This document shows, piece after piece, positions 17,212 through 25,726 of a DNA stretch of 64,000 nt. The DNA comes from JAXDJH01 sp034663635 (GTDB lineage Bacteria > Actinomycetota > CADDZG01 > WHSQ01): contig JAXDJH010000026.1 of NCBI GenBank assembly GCA_034663635.1, positions 78,328 to 142,327 of the forward strand, read 5' to 3'. Each line of letters starts with the position of its first letter. Positions within the stretch are counted from its first letter, which is position 1. The position numbers and the translations under genes were made by a program. Under the pieces are notes generated by a model. It saw only the letters and a program-made list of their open reading frames with translations, did not search any database and was not told the DNA's origin.

Positions 17212-17658
17212 CTAAGAGGGCGCCGCCGACCACCAGACCAGGCGAGTCGGCACGAGCACGATCGTGTCTCCGTCCGGCGGCTCGACTTGATATTGGTGAT
17301 AGCGAGCCTGCAGCTCTTCGAGAGCGGACCCCGATGGCTCCACGCGCGCAACGCAATCCAGCCGCACCCACGCCAGCTCGGCCCAGTTCTCGCTCCAACG
17401 ATCGATCAACAACGTCGCGCGCTTGTCACGGGCGATGTCGTTCACGCGGGCCAGCCTGCGCGTTGCTTTCGGCTTCTGGTCGACGGCGAAGACGAGCTCG
17501 GCTCCCGACTCGGTGGCTCGCACCGCGTAACAGACTGGCACCAAGCGCGGCGTGCCGTCCGAGGCGATCGTGCCGAGTACGCCTCGACGCGCATCATCGA
17601 TCAGCGACGCGAACCGACGGGGGAGCTCGCCGATATTGGAGCAGCTCCCGCCGGGCAT
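17212..17658 (-). CDS. PPOX/F420-type split-barrel oxidoreductase (TIGR03668-like)
   Basis: A 148-residue FMN/F420-binding split-barrel protein resembling the TIGR03668 subgroup of the pyridoxamine-5-phosphate-oxidase-like superfamily. Core strands are RGVLGTIASDGTPRLVPVCYAV (about residues 24-45, the opening barrel strand pair), DIARDKRATLLIDRW and AWVRLDCVARV. The start at ATG 17658 is preferred over one 54 bases upstream because the longer form would overlap the channel-like gene and lacks homologous residues. F420 use is typical for actinobacterial relatives but is not proven by sequence here. Confidence 0.8.
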   Translation of the reverse strand: MPGGSCSNIGELPRRFASLIDDARRGVLGTIASDGTPRLVPVCYAVRATESGAELVFAVDQKPKATRRLARVNDIARDKRATLLIDRWSENWAELAWVRLDCVARVEPSGSALEELQARYHQYQVEPPDGDTIVLVPTRLVWWSAAPS

Positions 17659-17662
17659 CGGT

Positions 17663-18805
17663 CTAGATGTGCTCGGCGCGGGTGGCTTTGGGCCGGTCGA
17701 CTTCGTGATCATCGGGGCGGCGGTTCGGCGGTCGAACCACCGCGATGGTCATACCCGGGAGGTGACTGCGCGGCCCGGACCATGGTCCCGGCGGAGCGAC
17801 TACGACGTCGGCGAGGCCGTAAGCGATCGACTCGTAATTAACACGCCAGCCTTTGAAGTGCGGCCATGCCTCCTCCGGAGTCCGCTCCAGCGGCAGACCC
17901 ATATCGGTCAACCGTTTCACTCCGCCGAGGAACTCCTCATAGGTCAATTCGATCGGGTCGTCGGGGAACGGATCGGGGTCATAAGGGATCGCCAATACAT
18001 CCGCTATGGATCGCAAGCAGGTGAAACCCATCCGCAGCGCGAGCCTCGCTTGAGTGGGGGCCGAGCTCGGCATCAAAGAGAGATAGAGCGCGGACGAGTC
18101 GAGGACCGCGAGAAGCGCCAAGATCCATGAGCGCAACGGGTGGGGCGAGCGGAAGAAGTTCAGAACGGTGTAAGTCGTCTGGCTCTCCATTACCTCTGCA
18201 CACCATCGCTCCCATTCCGCGTAGAGCCGAGGTAAGTCGTCCGTCAACCCGACCATCTGGTGGCGAGCCAGGATCTCCGGCCCCCACGCCGGCGTACCGG
18301 CGCGACTCTGCAACATCGTGACCAACGTCTCGCGCCGGTTGAATGCTGCGTAGATCGTGGGCAGGTACGCGATCTGCAACGCGACGATGATCAGACCGGT
18401 GAAGGCAGCGATGAAGTAGATGATCGATGATTGCAATCCCGCGTGAGAAGCGAAGCCGAGAGTGAGCACCGACGAGCCGCTCTCTCGCAGCGCTTCGAGC
18501 AGGGAGATGCCTGCGATCGGCCAGATCATGAATCCGTAGCCGATGATGACCAGGAACATCCACACGATCAGGATGGCCAAAAGAGCGGACGGAGCGGAGA
18601 AGGCGAGGATCTTGTCTTTCGCCTCGTAGGTGTCGAAGCGGTTTGAGATCGTCAGGAACGTCTTGTAGACGATCCTTCGGCCGACCCACACGGAGAGTCG
18701 CGAGGTGATGCCCCTCGGAACGACAAGCGTTCGCAGGAGGCTCCCGAGGGTCAGCAAGACGATCGTCAGACCGAACGCGAAGCCGATCCATCGGACGACA
18801 ATCAT
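17663..18805 (-). CDS. Ion-channel-like membrane protein with altered filter
   Basis: A 380-residue protein with membrane helices at about residues 1-25, 68-95 and 125-150 and a re-entrant segment between them (SGSSVLTLGFASHAG, near residues 108-122) that resembles the pore loop of two-helix potassium channels. The canonical TVGYG filter is replaced by TLGFA. The C-terminal 220 residues are cytoplasmic and include ESQTTYTVLNFFRSP and a PYDPDPFPDDP stretch. The start at ATG 18805 gives a four-base overlap with the upstream TIGR03084 gene. A cation channel is the likeliest reading, but selectivity cannot be predicted and transporter alternatives are not excluded. Confidence 0.62.
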   Translation of the reverse strand: MIVVRWIGFAFGLTIVLLTLGSLLRTLVVPRGITSRLSVWVGRRIVYKTFLTISNRFDTYEAKDKILAFSAPSALLAILIVWMFLVIIGYGFMIWPIAGISLLEALRESGSSVLTLGFASHAGLQSSIIYFIAAFTGLIIVALQIAYLPTIYAAFNRRETLVTMLQSRAGTPAWGPEILARHQMVGLTDDLPRLYAEWERWCAEVMESQTTYTVLNFFRSPHPLRSWILALLAVLDSSALYLSLMPSSAPTQARLALRMGFTCLRSIADVLAIPYDPDPFPDDPIELTYEEFLGGVKRLTDMGLPLERTPEEAWPHFKGWRVNYESIAYGLADVVVAPPGPWSGPRSHLPGMTIAVVRPPNRRPDDHEVDRPKATRAEHI

Positions 18806-19605
18806 CGATCGCTCGTCTTTGGGAACTGTCCCGGGCGACGACCCGCTCCAGGAGGTCCGGCGAAGGCTTGGGCGATGTCCATCCACTCTGCGGCGAGGGG
18901 TCCTTCGATAAGGAGATGCGTGTCGGCGACGTGTCGCCGCTGGGTCACGACCAGACAGAAGTCGAGCGCGTCGCCCGAGACCCTGTTATCTCCGTACTCC
19001 CCCCAGCTCCAGATGTCGCCGTTAGGCCCCCTGAGATCTACGCGCACCATGCCTTCAGGCAGGTCGAGTCCTCGAGCCGCGTAACTGTTGGGCCGAGCCC
19101 TCACTCCGATATGAGCGACGTGGCGCAACCTCTCGGTCGACTCCCGTTCGAGGCCTAAAGCGTCGTAGATGTCCTGACCATGAGCCCACGTCTCCATCAG
19201 CCGAGCAGTGATGAAAGAGGCAGAGCTCATCGGGGGGCCGTACCAAGGGATGCGCGCTTTCTCGTCGAGTCCGTCGAACGCCTTTAGCATCTCTCGACGC
19301 GCGATGCGCCACCAATCCAGCACAGCGGTCGGAGCCAATGCCCTCGTGCGCTCCAACGGACGGTTCACGAAACCGTCCACGTCTTCGATGATGTCGCTCA
19401 ATCCTGCAGTGAACGTCGATGGGTCAGACACGGCCAGCATCGCCTGTTCGTCGAAGAAAGCCAGGTGACCGATCTGGTCGCGGACGTCCCACCCTTCCGC
19501 AGGGGTTGCGCTGAGCCAGGCCGTCTCGTCGATGGCCGCCACGGTTCGATCGAGGTCTCCATGCTCGAGAGCCAGGTCGGCAGCTATCCCCGCGAGATCT
19601 GTCAT
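18802..19605 (-). CDS. TIGR03084-like DinB-fold metal-binding protein
   Basis: A 267-residue protein of the actinobacterial TIGR03084 group, related to mycothiol-dependent maleylpyruvate isomerase. The N-terminal signature TPAEGWDVRDQIGHLAFFDEQAM (first metal His in IGHLAFF, split here only for length) is near residues 33-55, and the second metal region ARLMETWAHGQDIYDALG is near residues 132-150. The C-terminal 100 residues (RVDLRGPNGDIWSWG, RRHVADTHLLIEG) form the accessory domain of this group. The precise reaction is unknown. It precedes and overlaps the channel-like gene by four bases, so the two are coupled. Confidence 0.85.
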   Translation of the reverse strand: MTDLAGIAADLALEHGDLDRTVAAIDETAWLSATPAEGWDVRDQIGHLAFFDEQAMLAVSDPSTFTAGLSDIIEDVDGFVNRPLERTRALAPTAVLDWWRIARREMLKAFDGLDEKARIPWYGPPMSSASFITARLMETWAHGQDIYDALGLERESTERLRHVAHIGVRARPNSYAARGLDLPEGMVRVDLRGPNGDIWSWGEYGDNRVSGDALDFCLVVTQRRHVADTHLLIEGPLAAEWMDIAQAFAGPPGAGRRPGQFPKTSDR

Positions 19606-19643
19606 GTCCGGGCATCCTAGGAGCAGATTCGTCCGGGACTAGG

Positions 19644-20684
19644 ATGCGCGGAATGGCGCAGGCTGGCGGTCTGACAGTAGCTGTCACCGGTCCCACGGGG
19701 GCCATCGGAAAAGCCCTCATGCGCGCGTTGGAGGACGAGCCAACGGTCGAGCGAGTGATCGGGATGGCCCGGCGGCCGTTCGATCCCGCGGAGGCCGGCT
19801 GGACTAAGGCGGAGTATCGCCAAGGCGACATCCTCGACCCAGGTGCGGTGCGATCTCTCGTGGATGGAGTCGACGTCGTAGTGCACCTTGCGTTCCTCAT
19901 CTTCGGATCGCCCGATGAAACGCAGAGTGTCAATCTCGAAGGGTCGCGCAACGTCTTCACGGCGGCCTTCGATGCGGGAGTCAAGAGTCTCGTCTACACA
20001 TCCTCGGTCGCGGCTTACGGTTTCCACGACGACAACCCGGACGTGCTTCATGAAGACATCCCCGCCCGCGGCAGCGAAGAGCATTACTACTCCGCGCAGA
20101 AGGCCGAGCTCGAGAAGGTTCTATTCGACATGGCGGCCGGCCAGAAGACCGATGTGTTCGTGTTCCGCCCTTGCATCGTCGCGGGACCCAACGCGACGGA
20201 GCTCATCGAGAACATCCCATACGTCCAGCTCAGCGAGCGCATCCCGACGCCGGTGCGCACGCTGGTCGGCACCATCCCTCTATTGCGTCCCGTCATTCCA
20301 GATCCGGGGACTCCCTTCCAGCTCGTGCACGAGGACGACGTCGCGACCGCGTTGGTCAGCGCCATCGCCGGGGGCCGAGTCCCGGGCGTCTACAACCTCG
20401 CTGCCGAGGGGGAGATCACGCTCACGGACCTCGCACATGCCCTCGGCTGGTATTCGATCCCCGTACCGGAGCTCGCCTTAGATGTCACCTCGAAGGTCAT
20501 CTCGAGGCTCCCTCTCATGCCATCGAGGGCATCGTGGATCAGCGCACTCAGCACCCCGGTCCTCATGGACACATCGAAAGCGAGGATGAACCTCGGCTGG
20601 GCCCCCGAACACGACGCCCTAGACACGCTCGCTCTCACGATCCAAGGAGCGAGAGACAAAGGCCTGATCTCCAGAGCCCCCTAA
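19644..20684 (+). CDS. NAD-dependent epimerase/dehydratase
   Basis: A 346-residue extended SDR. The NAD-binding motif is GPTGAIG (about residues 16-22), the active-site pair is YYSAQK (Y and K near residues 150-154), and the C-terminal region has the sugar-epimerase-like LQLVHEDDVATAL arrangement (FQLVHEDDVATALVSA). An alternative start three codons on (ATG 19653) is equally good. It is divergent from the TIGR03084 gene with 38 bases between, so a shared promoter region is likely. Sequence alone does not name a substrate; nucleotide sugars or steroid/terpenoid ketones are possibilities in this family. Confidence 0.86.
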   Translation: MRGMAQAGGLTVAVTGPTGAIGKALMRALEDEPTVERVIGMARRPFDPAEAGWTKAEYRQGDILDPGAVRSLVDGVDVVVHLAFLIFGSPDETQSVNLEGSRNVFTAAFDAGVKSLVYTSSVAAYGFHDDNPDVLHEDIPARGSEEHYYSAQKAELEKVLFDMAAGQKTDVFVFRPCIVAGPNATELIENIPYVQLSERIPTPVRTLVGTIPLLRPVIPDPGTPFQLVHEDDVATALVSAIAGGRVPGVYNLAAEGEITLTDLAHALGWYSIPVPELALDVTSKVISRLPLMPSRASWISALSTPVLMDTSKARMNLGWAPEHDALDTLALTIQGARDKGLISRAP

Positions 20685-20699
20685 CCACCTGTCGCCAGA

Positions 20700-20718
20700 A
20701 GTTGCCCATATGGCAACT
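20700..20718. terminator. Inverted repeat between convergent genes
   Basis: AGTTGCC-CATAT-GGCAACT is a perfect seven-base inverted repeat in the 53-base gap between the epimerase and kgd stops. It could act as a bidirectional terminator, but neither side has a T run. Confidence 0.35.
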
Positions 20719-20737
20719 GAACGCGCCCGGTGCGTGT

Positions 20738-23700
20738 TTAGAGGTCGGCTAGGGCTCTGTCCAACAAGTCTTGTTGCTCTTGCTCGTGGACGCGCGACGA
20801 GCCCGTTGCGGGGCTCGCGCTTTCGAACCTCGAGATCGGCTTCAAGGTCAGGCGCTTATCGAGGCCCTTTCGGATGTTGAACCAGACGAATGCCCACGCG
20901 CCCATGTTCTCCGGCTCGTCCTGAACCCAGAAGACTTCCGTAGCGTTGGGGTACTTCGCGAAGATCTCGGTCAGTTGCTTGAGCGGGAATGGATACAACT
21001 GCTCGACACGGACGATGGCGGCCGGAGCTTTTCTCTCGTTCCGTGCGCCCGCGAGCGGATACGCGATCTTGCCGGTGCACAGGAGGATCCTCTTCACCGA
21101 AGCGGGATCCTCGATCTGCGGATCGTCGAGGGTTTCCTGGAACGATGTTCCCGGCAGGAACTCTTCCACTTTGCTTCTTGCGTCTGGGAGCCTCAGCAAC
21201 CACTTCGGCGTCATGACTACCAGCGGCTTGCGAAGCGTCCGGACGAGTTGACGACGCAGAACGTGGAAGTACTGGGCCGCCGTGGTCGGTTGCACGACCT
21301 GGATCGAATCCTCCGCAGCGAGGGTCAGGAATCGCTCGAGCCTGGCGCTCGAGTGTTCCGGTCCCTGCCCCTCGAAGCCATGAGGCAACAGCAGAACCAG
21401 ACCGTTCGATTGCTCCCACTTGTCCTCGCCGGCGACAACGAAGTTATCGATGATCACCTGCGCGCCGTTGGCGAAGTCGCCGAACTGGGCCTCCCAGCAG
21501 ACGAGAGCGTCGCCGTTGGCGAGTGAATAGCCGTATTCGAAGCCCATCGCCGCGAACTCAGAGAGCAGAGAGTCGTAGATCCAGAAGGTGGCCTGATCCT
21601 CAGCCAGGTTCTTCAGAGGGACGTACTCGTCGCCCGAGACGTGATCGACAAGGACCGCGTGCCTCTGGCTGAACGTGCCTCTACGGGAATCTTGGCCGGA
21701 GAAACGAACCGCGAAACCCTCCAGCAAGAGCGAACCGAACGCGAACGCCTCTCCCGCGGCCCAGTCGATGGCATCGCGCTCGAGCATCTCGGCCCGCTTC
21801 TCGATCTGTTTGCGCAACTTGGGATGGGGATTGAAGTCGGCGGGGAACGTTGTCAGCTTGTCGTGGATCAAGTCGATGCGCTCTCTTGGCACGCCGGTGT
21901 CGATGTGGTCGAGGACACCCGCCGGAGGAGGTGGGGGCGGAGCTATGACTTCGACCTTCTCCGCCTCCTTCGTTTCCTCGAACGCCTTCTGCATCAGCGC
22001 TCGGAAGTCGTCAAAGCTCTTCTCGGCGTCCTCGACCGAAAGCTCACCGCGGTTCAGCAGGTACTCCGTATAGATCTTGCGGACGCTGCGGCGATCCTCG
22101 ATCTGCGAATACATGAGTGGCTGAGTGAACGCGGGCTCATCGGCTTCGTTGTGGCCGTAACGCCTGTAGCAGATGAGGTCGATCACGATGTCCCGCTTGA
22201 ACGCCTGTCGATAAGCGAAAGCAAGGCGCACCGCGCGTACGCAGGCTTCGGGATCGTCCCCATTCACATGGAGGATCGGGGCCTGGATCATCTTTGCCAC
22301 GTCGGTCGCGTAGAGCGTGGATCGGCCGTCGCTAGGTGAAGTTGTGAACCCGATCAGGTTATTGATGACGAGGTGTACGGTGCCGCCGGTCTTGTAACCG
22401 GGTAGCTGGCTGAGGTTCAAAGTCTCCGCGACAACGCCTTGACCAGAGAACGCAGCGTCTCCATGCAACAGGATCGGTAGCGCCTTGTTCTCGGCCCCGT
22501 CCCCAAGAAGATCCTGCTTCGCGCGCGTCATGCCCTCAACGACAGGGTCGACGGCCTCGAGATGGGAGGGGTTCGGCGCGAGTACAACCCCGATGTCGTT
22601 GCCTGCTCGAGAGGTGAAACGGCCCGTGATCCCGAGGTGGTACTTCACGTCGCCGGAACCTTGAACAGTGTCGGGGTCGATCGATCCCTCGAACTCGCTG
22701 AATAGCTCCTTCAACGGCTTGCCGACCACGTTCGCGAGGACGTTGAGCCGGCCGCGATGGGCCATGCCCATGATCACTTCGAGCATCCCCTCGTCGGCGG
22801 CCCGCTCCAAGAGCGCGTCGAGCATGGGGATCGTGCTCTCGGCGCCTTCCATAGAGAAGCGCTTCTGGCCTAGGTACTTCGCATGCAGGAACCGTTCGAA
22901 TCCCTCTGCCGCGTTCAGCCGGTCGAGGATGTGCTTCTTCTCATCGACGGGCAGCTCTTCCGCCGCGGCGGACTCGACGCGCTCTTGGATCCAGCGCTTC
23001 TGATCGGGCTCGGCGATGTGCATGTACTCGACGCCCATCGTTCGGCAGTAGGCATCGCGCAGCGTGTCGAGGATGCGGCGCAGAGGTTGTTTCCGGGGGC
23101 CGGGCAATCCGTCGGTAAGGAACTCGCGATCGAGGTCCCACACGGTTAGCCCGTAGTAAGTGATGTCGAGCTCCGGGTAACTGAGCACTTCCCACGCGAT
23201 CGGGTTGAGATCGGCGAGGAGATGTCCACGCACCCTGTACATGTTGATCAGCTGGATGACCCGCGATTGCTTCTCGAGCTCGGCGTCCTCGCCCGCCGTG
23301 GGAGCCCGGTCTCGGCTCCAGCGCGCCGGCTCGTAGGGAACCCGCATCGACGCGAAGATCTCGTCGTAAAAGCGGTCTGCCCCCAACAACAGCTCGTGCA
23401 CGTAGGCGAGGAACTGTCCGGACTCGGCCCCCTGAATCACTCTGTGGTCGTAAGTCGACGTGATCGTCAGCACCTTCGAGACGCCAAGGTTCGCGAGCGT
23501 GCGCGGGTCCGATGCCTCGTACTCGGGCGGGTAGGCGATCGCGCCGGTCCCAACTATCAAACCCTGCTGCGGCATGAGTCGAGGAACCGACATCCGTGTC
23601 CCAACCGTTCCGGGGTTCGTGAGAGTCACAGTCGTGCCGGCGAAGTCCTCAGGCGACAGCTCGTTCGATCGGACCTTGCGGATGATCTCCTCGTAGGCGG

Positions 23701-24367
23701 TGAAGAAACCTGCGAAGTCCAGCTCATCGGCGTTCTTGATGTTCGGCACGACGAGCACGCGACTCCCGTCCGATTTCTCGACATCGACGGCAAGGCCGAG
23801 GTTGACGCGCTTGTGCTGAACCACGTGAGGCTTGCCGTCAACGTCGGCATAGCTCGCATTCATGTTCGGACGGGCCTGCAGCCCTTTAACGATCGCCCAT
23901 CCGATGAGGTGAGTGAAGCTGACCTTTCCGCCGCGGTGCTGTTGGAGCCAGCGGTTGACGATGCGCCGGTTTTCTTCGAGGAGTTTCGCCGGGACCGTAC
24001 GAACGGAGGTCGCGGTAGGGACGCCGAGAGACGCCTCCATGTTCTGGGCGATCCGAGCCGCCACGCCTCGGAGTGGCGAGGCGTCTTCCGGGACCTCGGC
24101 CCCAGTCTTGCGGTCCGGCTCTGGAGCCGCCTCGACCACTACCCGCTCGGGCGGCGCCTGGCGGGACGTCTGGGGGGCGTGTGACGACGCTTTAGTGGGC
24201 GCCGCCTTGGTGGGCTCGGCCCCCGCCTGAGGCGTGTAGTCCTCGAAGAAGTCCCGCCAGGTCTCTCCCACCGCCTGCGGGTTCTCGAGATAGCGGCGAT
24301 ACATCTCATCTACGAGCCACTGATTGGGCCCGAACCGCTCCGCGTCGAGTTGTCGGTCTTCCGCCAT
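20738..24367 (-). CDS. kgd: Multifunctional 2-oxoglutarate enzyme Kgd (E2o/E1o fusion)
   Basis: A 1209-residue TCA-cycle enzyme of the actinobacterial Kgd/OdhA type, which combines 2-oxoglutarate decarboxylase/dehydrogenase E1 with an E2-type succinyltransferase domain. Residues 1-40 are the E1 N-terminal helix (NQWLVDEMYRRYLENP). A linker rich in Ala/Pro follows. Residues about 97-340 are the E2 catalytic domain, ending in the active-site DHRVIQG near residue 305. The E1 part (about 370-1209) has AHRGRLNVLANV, GDAAFSGQGVVAETLNLSQ and HLVINNLIGFTTSP, the thiamine-diphosphate and substrate regions. There is no lipoyl domain, as expected for this class. It is monocistronic. The product feeds succinyl-CoA or succinate semialdehyde formation depending on partners. 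Confidence 0.95.
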   Translation of the reverse strand: MAEDRQLDAERFGPNQWLVDEMYRRYLENPQAVGETWRDFFEDYTPQAGAEPTKAAPTKASSHAPQTSRQAPPERVVVEAAPEPDRKTGAEVPEDASPLRGVAARIAQNMEASLGVPTATSVRTVPAKLLEENRRIVNRWLQQHRGGKVSFTHLIGWAIVKGLQARPNMNASYADVDGKPHVVQHKRVNLGLAVDVEKSDGSRVLVVPNIKNADELDFAGFFTAYEEIIRKVRSNELSPEDFAGTTVTLTNPGTVGTRMSVPRLMPQQGLIVGTGAIAYPPEYEASDPRTLANLGVSKVLTITSTYDHRVIQGAESGQFLAYVHELLLGADRFYDEIFASMRVPYEPARWSRDRAPTAGEDAELEKQSRVIQLINMYRVRGHLLADLNPIAWEVLSYPELDITYYGLTVWDLDREFLTDGLPGPRKQPLRRILDTLRDAYCRTMGVEYMHIAEPDQKRWIQERVESAAAEELPVDEKKHILDRLNAAEGFERFLHAKYLGQKRFSMEGAESTIPMLDALLERAADEGMLEVIMGMAHRGRLNVLANVVGKPLKELFSEFEGSIDPDTVQGSGDVKYHLGITGRFTSRAGNDIGVVLAPNPSHLEAVDPVVEGMTRAKQDLLGDGAENKALPILLHGDAAFSGQGVVAETLNLSQLPGYKTGGTVHLVINNLIGFTTSPSDGRSTLYATDVAKMIQAPILHVNGDDPEACVRAVRLAFAYRQAFKRDIVIDLICYRRYGHNEADEPAFTQPLMYSQIEDRRSVRKIYTEYLLNRGELSVEDAEKSFDDFRALMQKAFEETKEAEKVEVIAPPPPPPAGVLDHIDTGVPRERIDLIHDKLTTFPADFNPHPKLRKQIEKRAEMLERDAIDWAAGEAFAFGSLLLEGFAVRFSGQDSRRGTFSQRHAVLVDHVSGDEYVPLKNLAEDQATFWIYDSLLSEFAAMGFEYGYSLANGDALVCWEAQFGDFANGAQVIIDNFVVAGEDKWEQSNGLVLLLPHGFEGQGPEHSSARLERFLTLAAEDSIQVVQPTTAAQYFHVLRRQLVRTLRKPLVVMTPKWLLRLPDARSKVEEFLPGTSFQETLDDPQIEDPASVKRILLCTGKIAYPLAGARNERKAPAAIVRVEQLYPFPLKQLTEIFAKYPNATEVFWVQDEPENMGAWAFVWFNIRKGLDKRLTLKPISRFESASPATGSSRVHEQEQQDLLDRALADL

Positions 24368-24452
24368 CCCTTAAAGGGTACTAGCCCCTACCCGCCTGGC
24401 CCCTTAGAGGAGTAGAACAGGAAGTCGGAGACTCCAACGGAGGAGGTACTGC

Positions 24453-25055
24453 ATGTTCATACAGGTGGTCAAGGGAAAGATCGTCGATGCCGAGGGCTTC
24501 AAGCGGCAACAGGACAGGTGGGTAGACGAGCTCAAGCCAGACGCCAAGGGTTTCCTCGGCAGCACCAGTGGCCTTACGTCGGACGGTCGCTTCATCATCG
24601 TGGCGAGGTTCGAGTCCGAGGAGGTCGCCCGCCAGAATTCCGACAACGATCGGCAGGGCCAGTGGTGGGCCGAGACCGAGAAGATGGTCGATGACGTCAA
24701 GTTCATGGATCTCACCAACGTAGAGACCTGGAACGACGGCGGCTCCGACGACGCCGGATTCGTGCAAGTCATGATCGGCAAGGTCACCGACATCGAGAAG
24801 GCCAAGGCCCTCGACAAGAAGATGACCGAGGCGATGCCCGACAATTCCCGTCCCGACATGATCGGTGGAACGCAGGGTTACACAGCCGACGGTCAGTTCG
24901 CGGTGACGATGTACTTCACGTCCGAGAAGGCGGCCCGCGAGGGCGAGAAGAAGATGAACGAGAACCCGATGCCAGAGATGGCGGAGTGGGGCGAGATCAT
25001 GGACGGAGAGATGGAGTACTACGACCTGACCGAGCCGGACTACCAAAACAAATGA
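24453..25055 (+). CDS. Tandem dimeric alpha/beta-barrel (ABM-like) protein
   Basis: A 200-residue soluble protein made of two similar halves, each resembling a ferredoxin-like antibiotic-biosynthesis-monooxygenase/stress-responsive barrel unit: FIQVVKGKIVDAEGFKRQ with GLTSDGRFIIVARFESEE, and FVQVMIGKVTDIEKAKAL with GYTADGQFAVTMYFTSEK. The internal duplication replaces the usual homodimer. No catalytic residues can be named. GGAGGAGG lies just before the ATG at 24453. Its stop overlaps the next gene's start (ATGA), so it is coupled to the TIGR03086-type protein. Function unknown. Confidence 0.72.
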   Translation: MFIQVVKGKIVDAEGFKRQQDRWVDELKPDAKGFLGSTSGLTSDGRFIIVARFESEEVARQNSDNDRQGQWWAETEKMVDDVKFMDLTNVETWNDGGSDDAGFVQVMIGKVTDIEKAKALDKKMTEAMPDNSRPDMIGGTQGYTADGQFAVTMYFTSEKAAREGEKKMNENPMPEMAEWGEIMDGEMEYYDLTEPDYQNK

Positions 25056-25618
25056 GCGACCTTCCCGATTACCACCGACGCGCCGTCGAGTATTACGACT
25101 CGCTCGTATCGGAGATCCGCGACGATCAATGGGGTAACTCGACGCCGTGCACAGACTGGAGCGTCCGAGACCTCGTGAATCACATCGTCTACGAAAACCT
25201 GTGGACGCCCGAGCTCTTAGCCGGGAAGACGGTCGAGGAGGTCGGCAACAGATTCGACGGCGACGTCCTGGGCGATGACCCGAAGGGCGCGTGGCAACGA
25301 GCGAGCAAGGAAGCCGTGTCCGCGGTGCAAGACGACGGTGCGATGGAGCGCATGGTCAGCGTTTCGTGGGGACAGATCAAGGGCCAGGAGTATGCAGAAC
25401 AGCTCTTCTTAGATCACGTCGTCCACGGATGGGACCTTGCGATGGGCATCGGAGGAGACACGACACTTGACCCCGAGCTCGTGGAAGCGTGTTGGATTGG
25501 CGCCAAGGCCGGAGAGGAACTGATCCGGGGATCTGGAGTATTCGGGGAACCAATCGAGGTCCCTGATGAAGCCGACACCCAGACCCGGCTTCTCGCCCTG
25601 TTAGGCCGAAAGGGCTAG
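25052..25618 (+). CDS. TIGR03086-like DinB-fold metal-binding protein
   Basis: A 188-residue actinobacterial DinB/MDMPI-like protein. The N-terminal helical signature is DQWGNSTPCTDWSVRDLVNH (about residues 24-43, with His43 the likely first metal ligand), and the second region is EQLFLDHVVHGWDLAMGIG (near residues 110-128) with two histidines. These match the TIGR03086 pattern; the substrate is unknown. The start at ATG 25052 overlaps the stop of the ABM-like gene; the longer upstream frame lies inside that gene and is not used. A hairpin terminator follows. Confidence 0.85.
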   Translation: MSDLPDYHRRAVEYYDSLVSEIRDDQWGNSTPCTDWSVRDLVNHIVYENLWTPELLAGKTVEEVGNRFDGDVLGDDPKGAWQRASKEAVSAVQDDGAMERMVSVSWGQIKGQEYAEQLFLDHVVHGWDLAMGIGGDTTLDPELVEACWIGAKAGEELIRGSGVFGEPIEVPDEADTQTRLLALLGRKG

Positions 25619-25653
25619 AGAGGAATAGCCGGGCCATTCCGGCGTTGGTACCT

Positions 25654-25680
25654 GGAGGGGGTCTCTTGGAGGCCCCCTCC
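25654..25680 (+). terminator. Hairpin terminator after the TIGR03086 gene
   Basis: GGAGGGGG and CCCCCTCC form a perfect eight-base stem around an eleven-base loop, 35 bases after the stop and before the MFS gene. Confidence 0.55.
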
Positions 25681-25726
25681 GCCATTCCGCTCCATATATA
25701 GGACTCCATAGATAGAAGAGGTACCT

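Noticed and set aside
23222..24184. 320-codon plus-strand frame opposite kgd
   Set aside because: Antisense shadow of the E2 domain; no start signal or family match.
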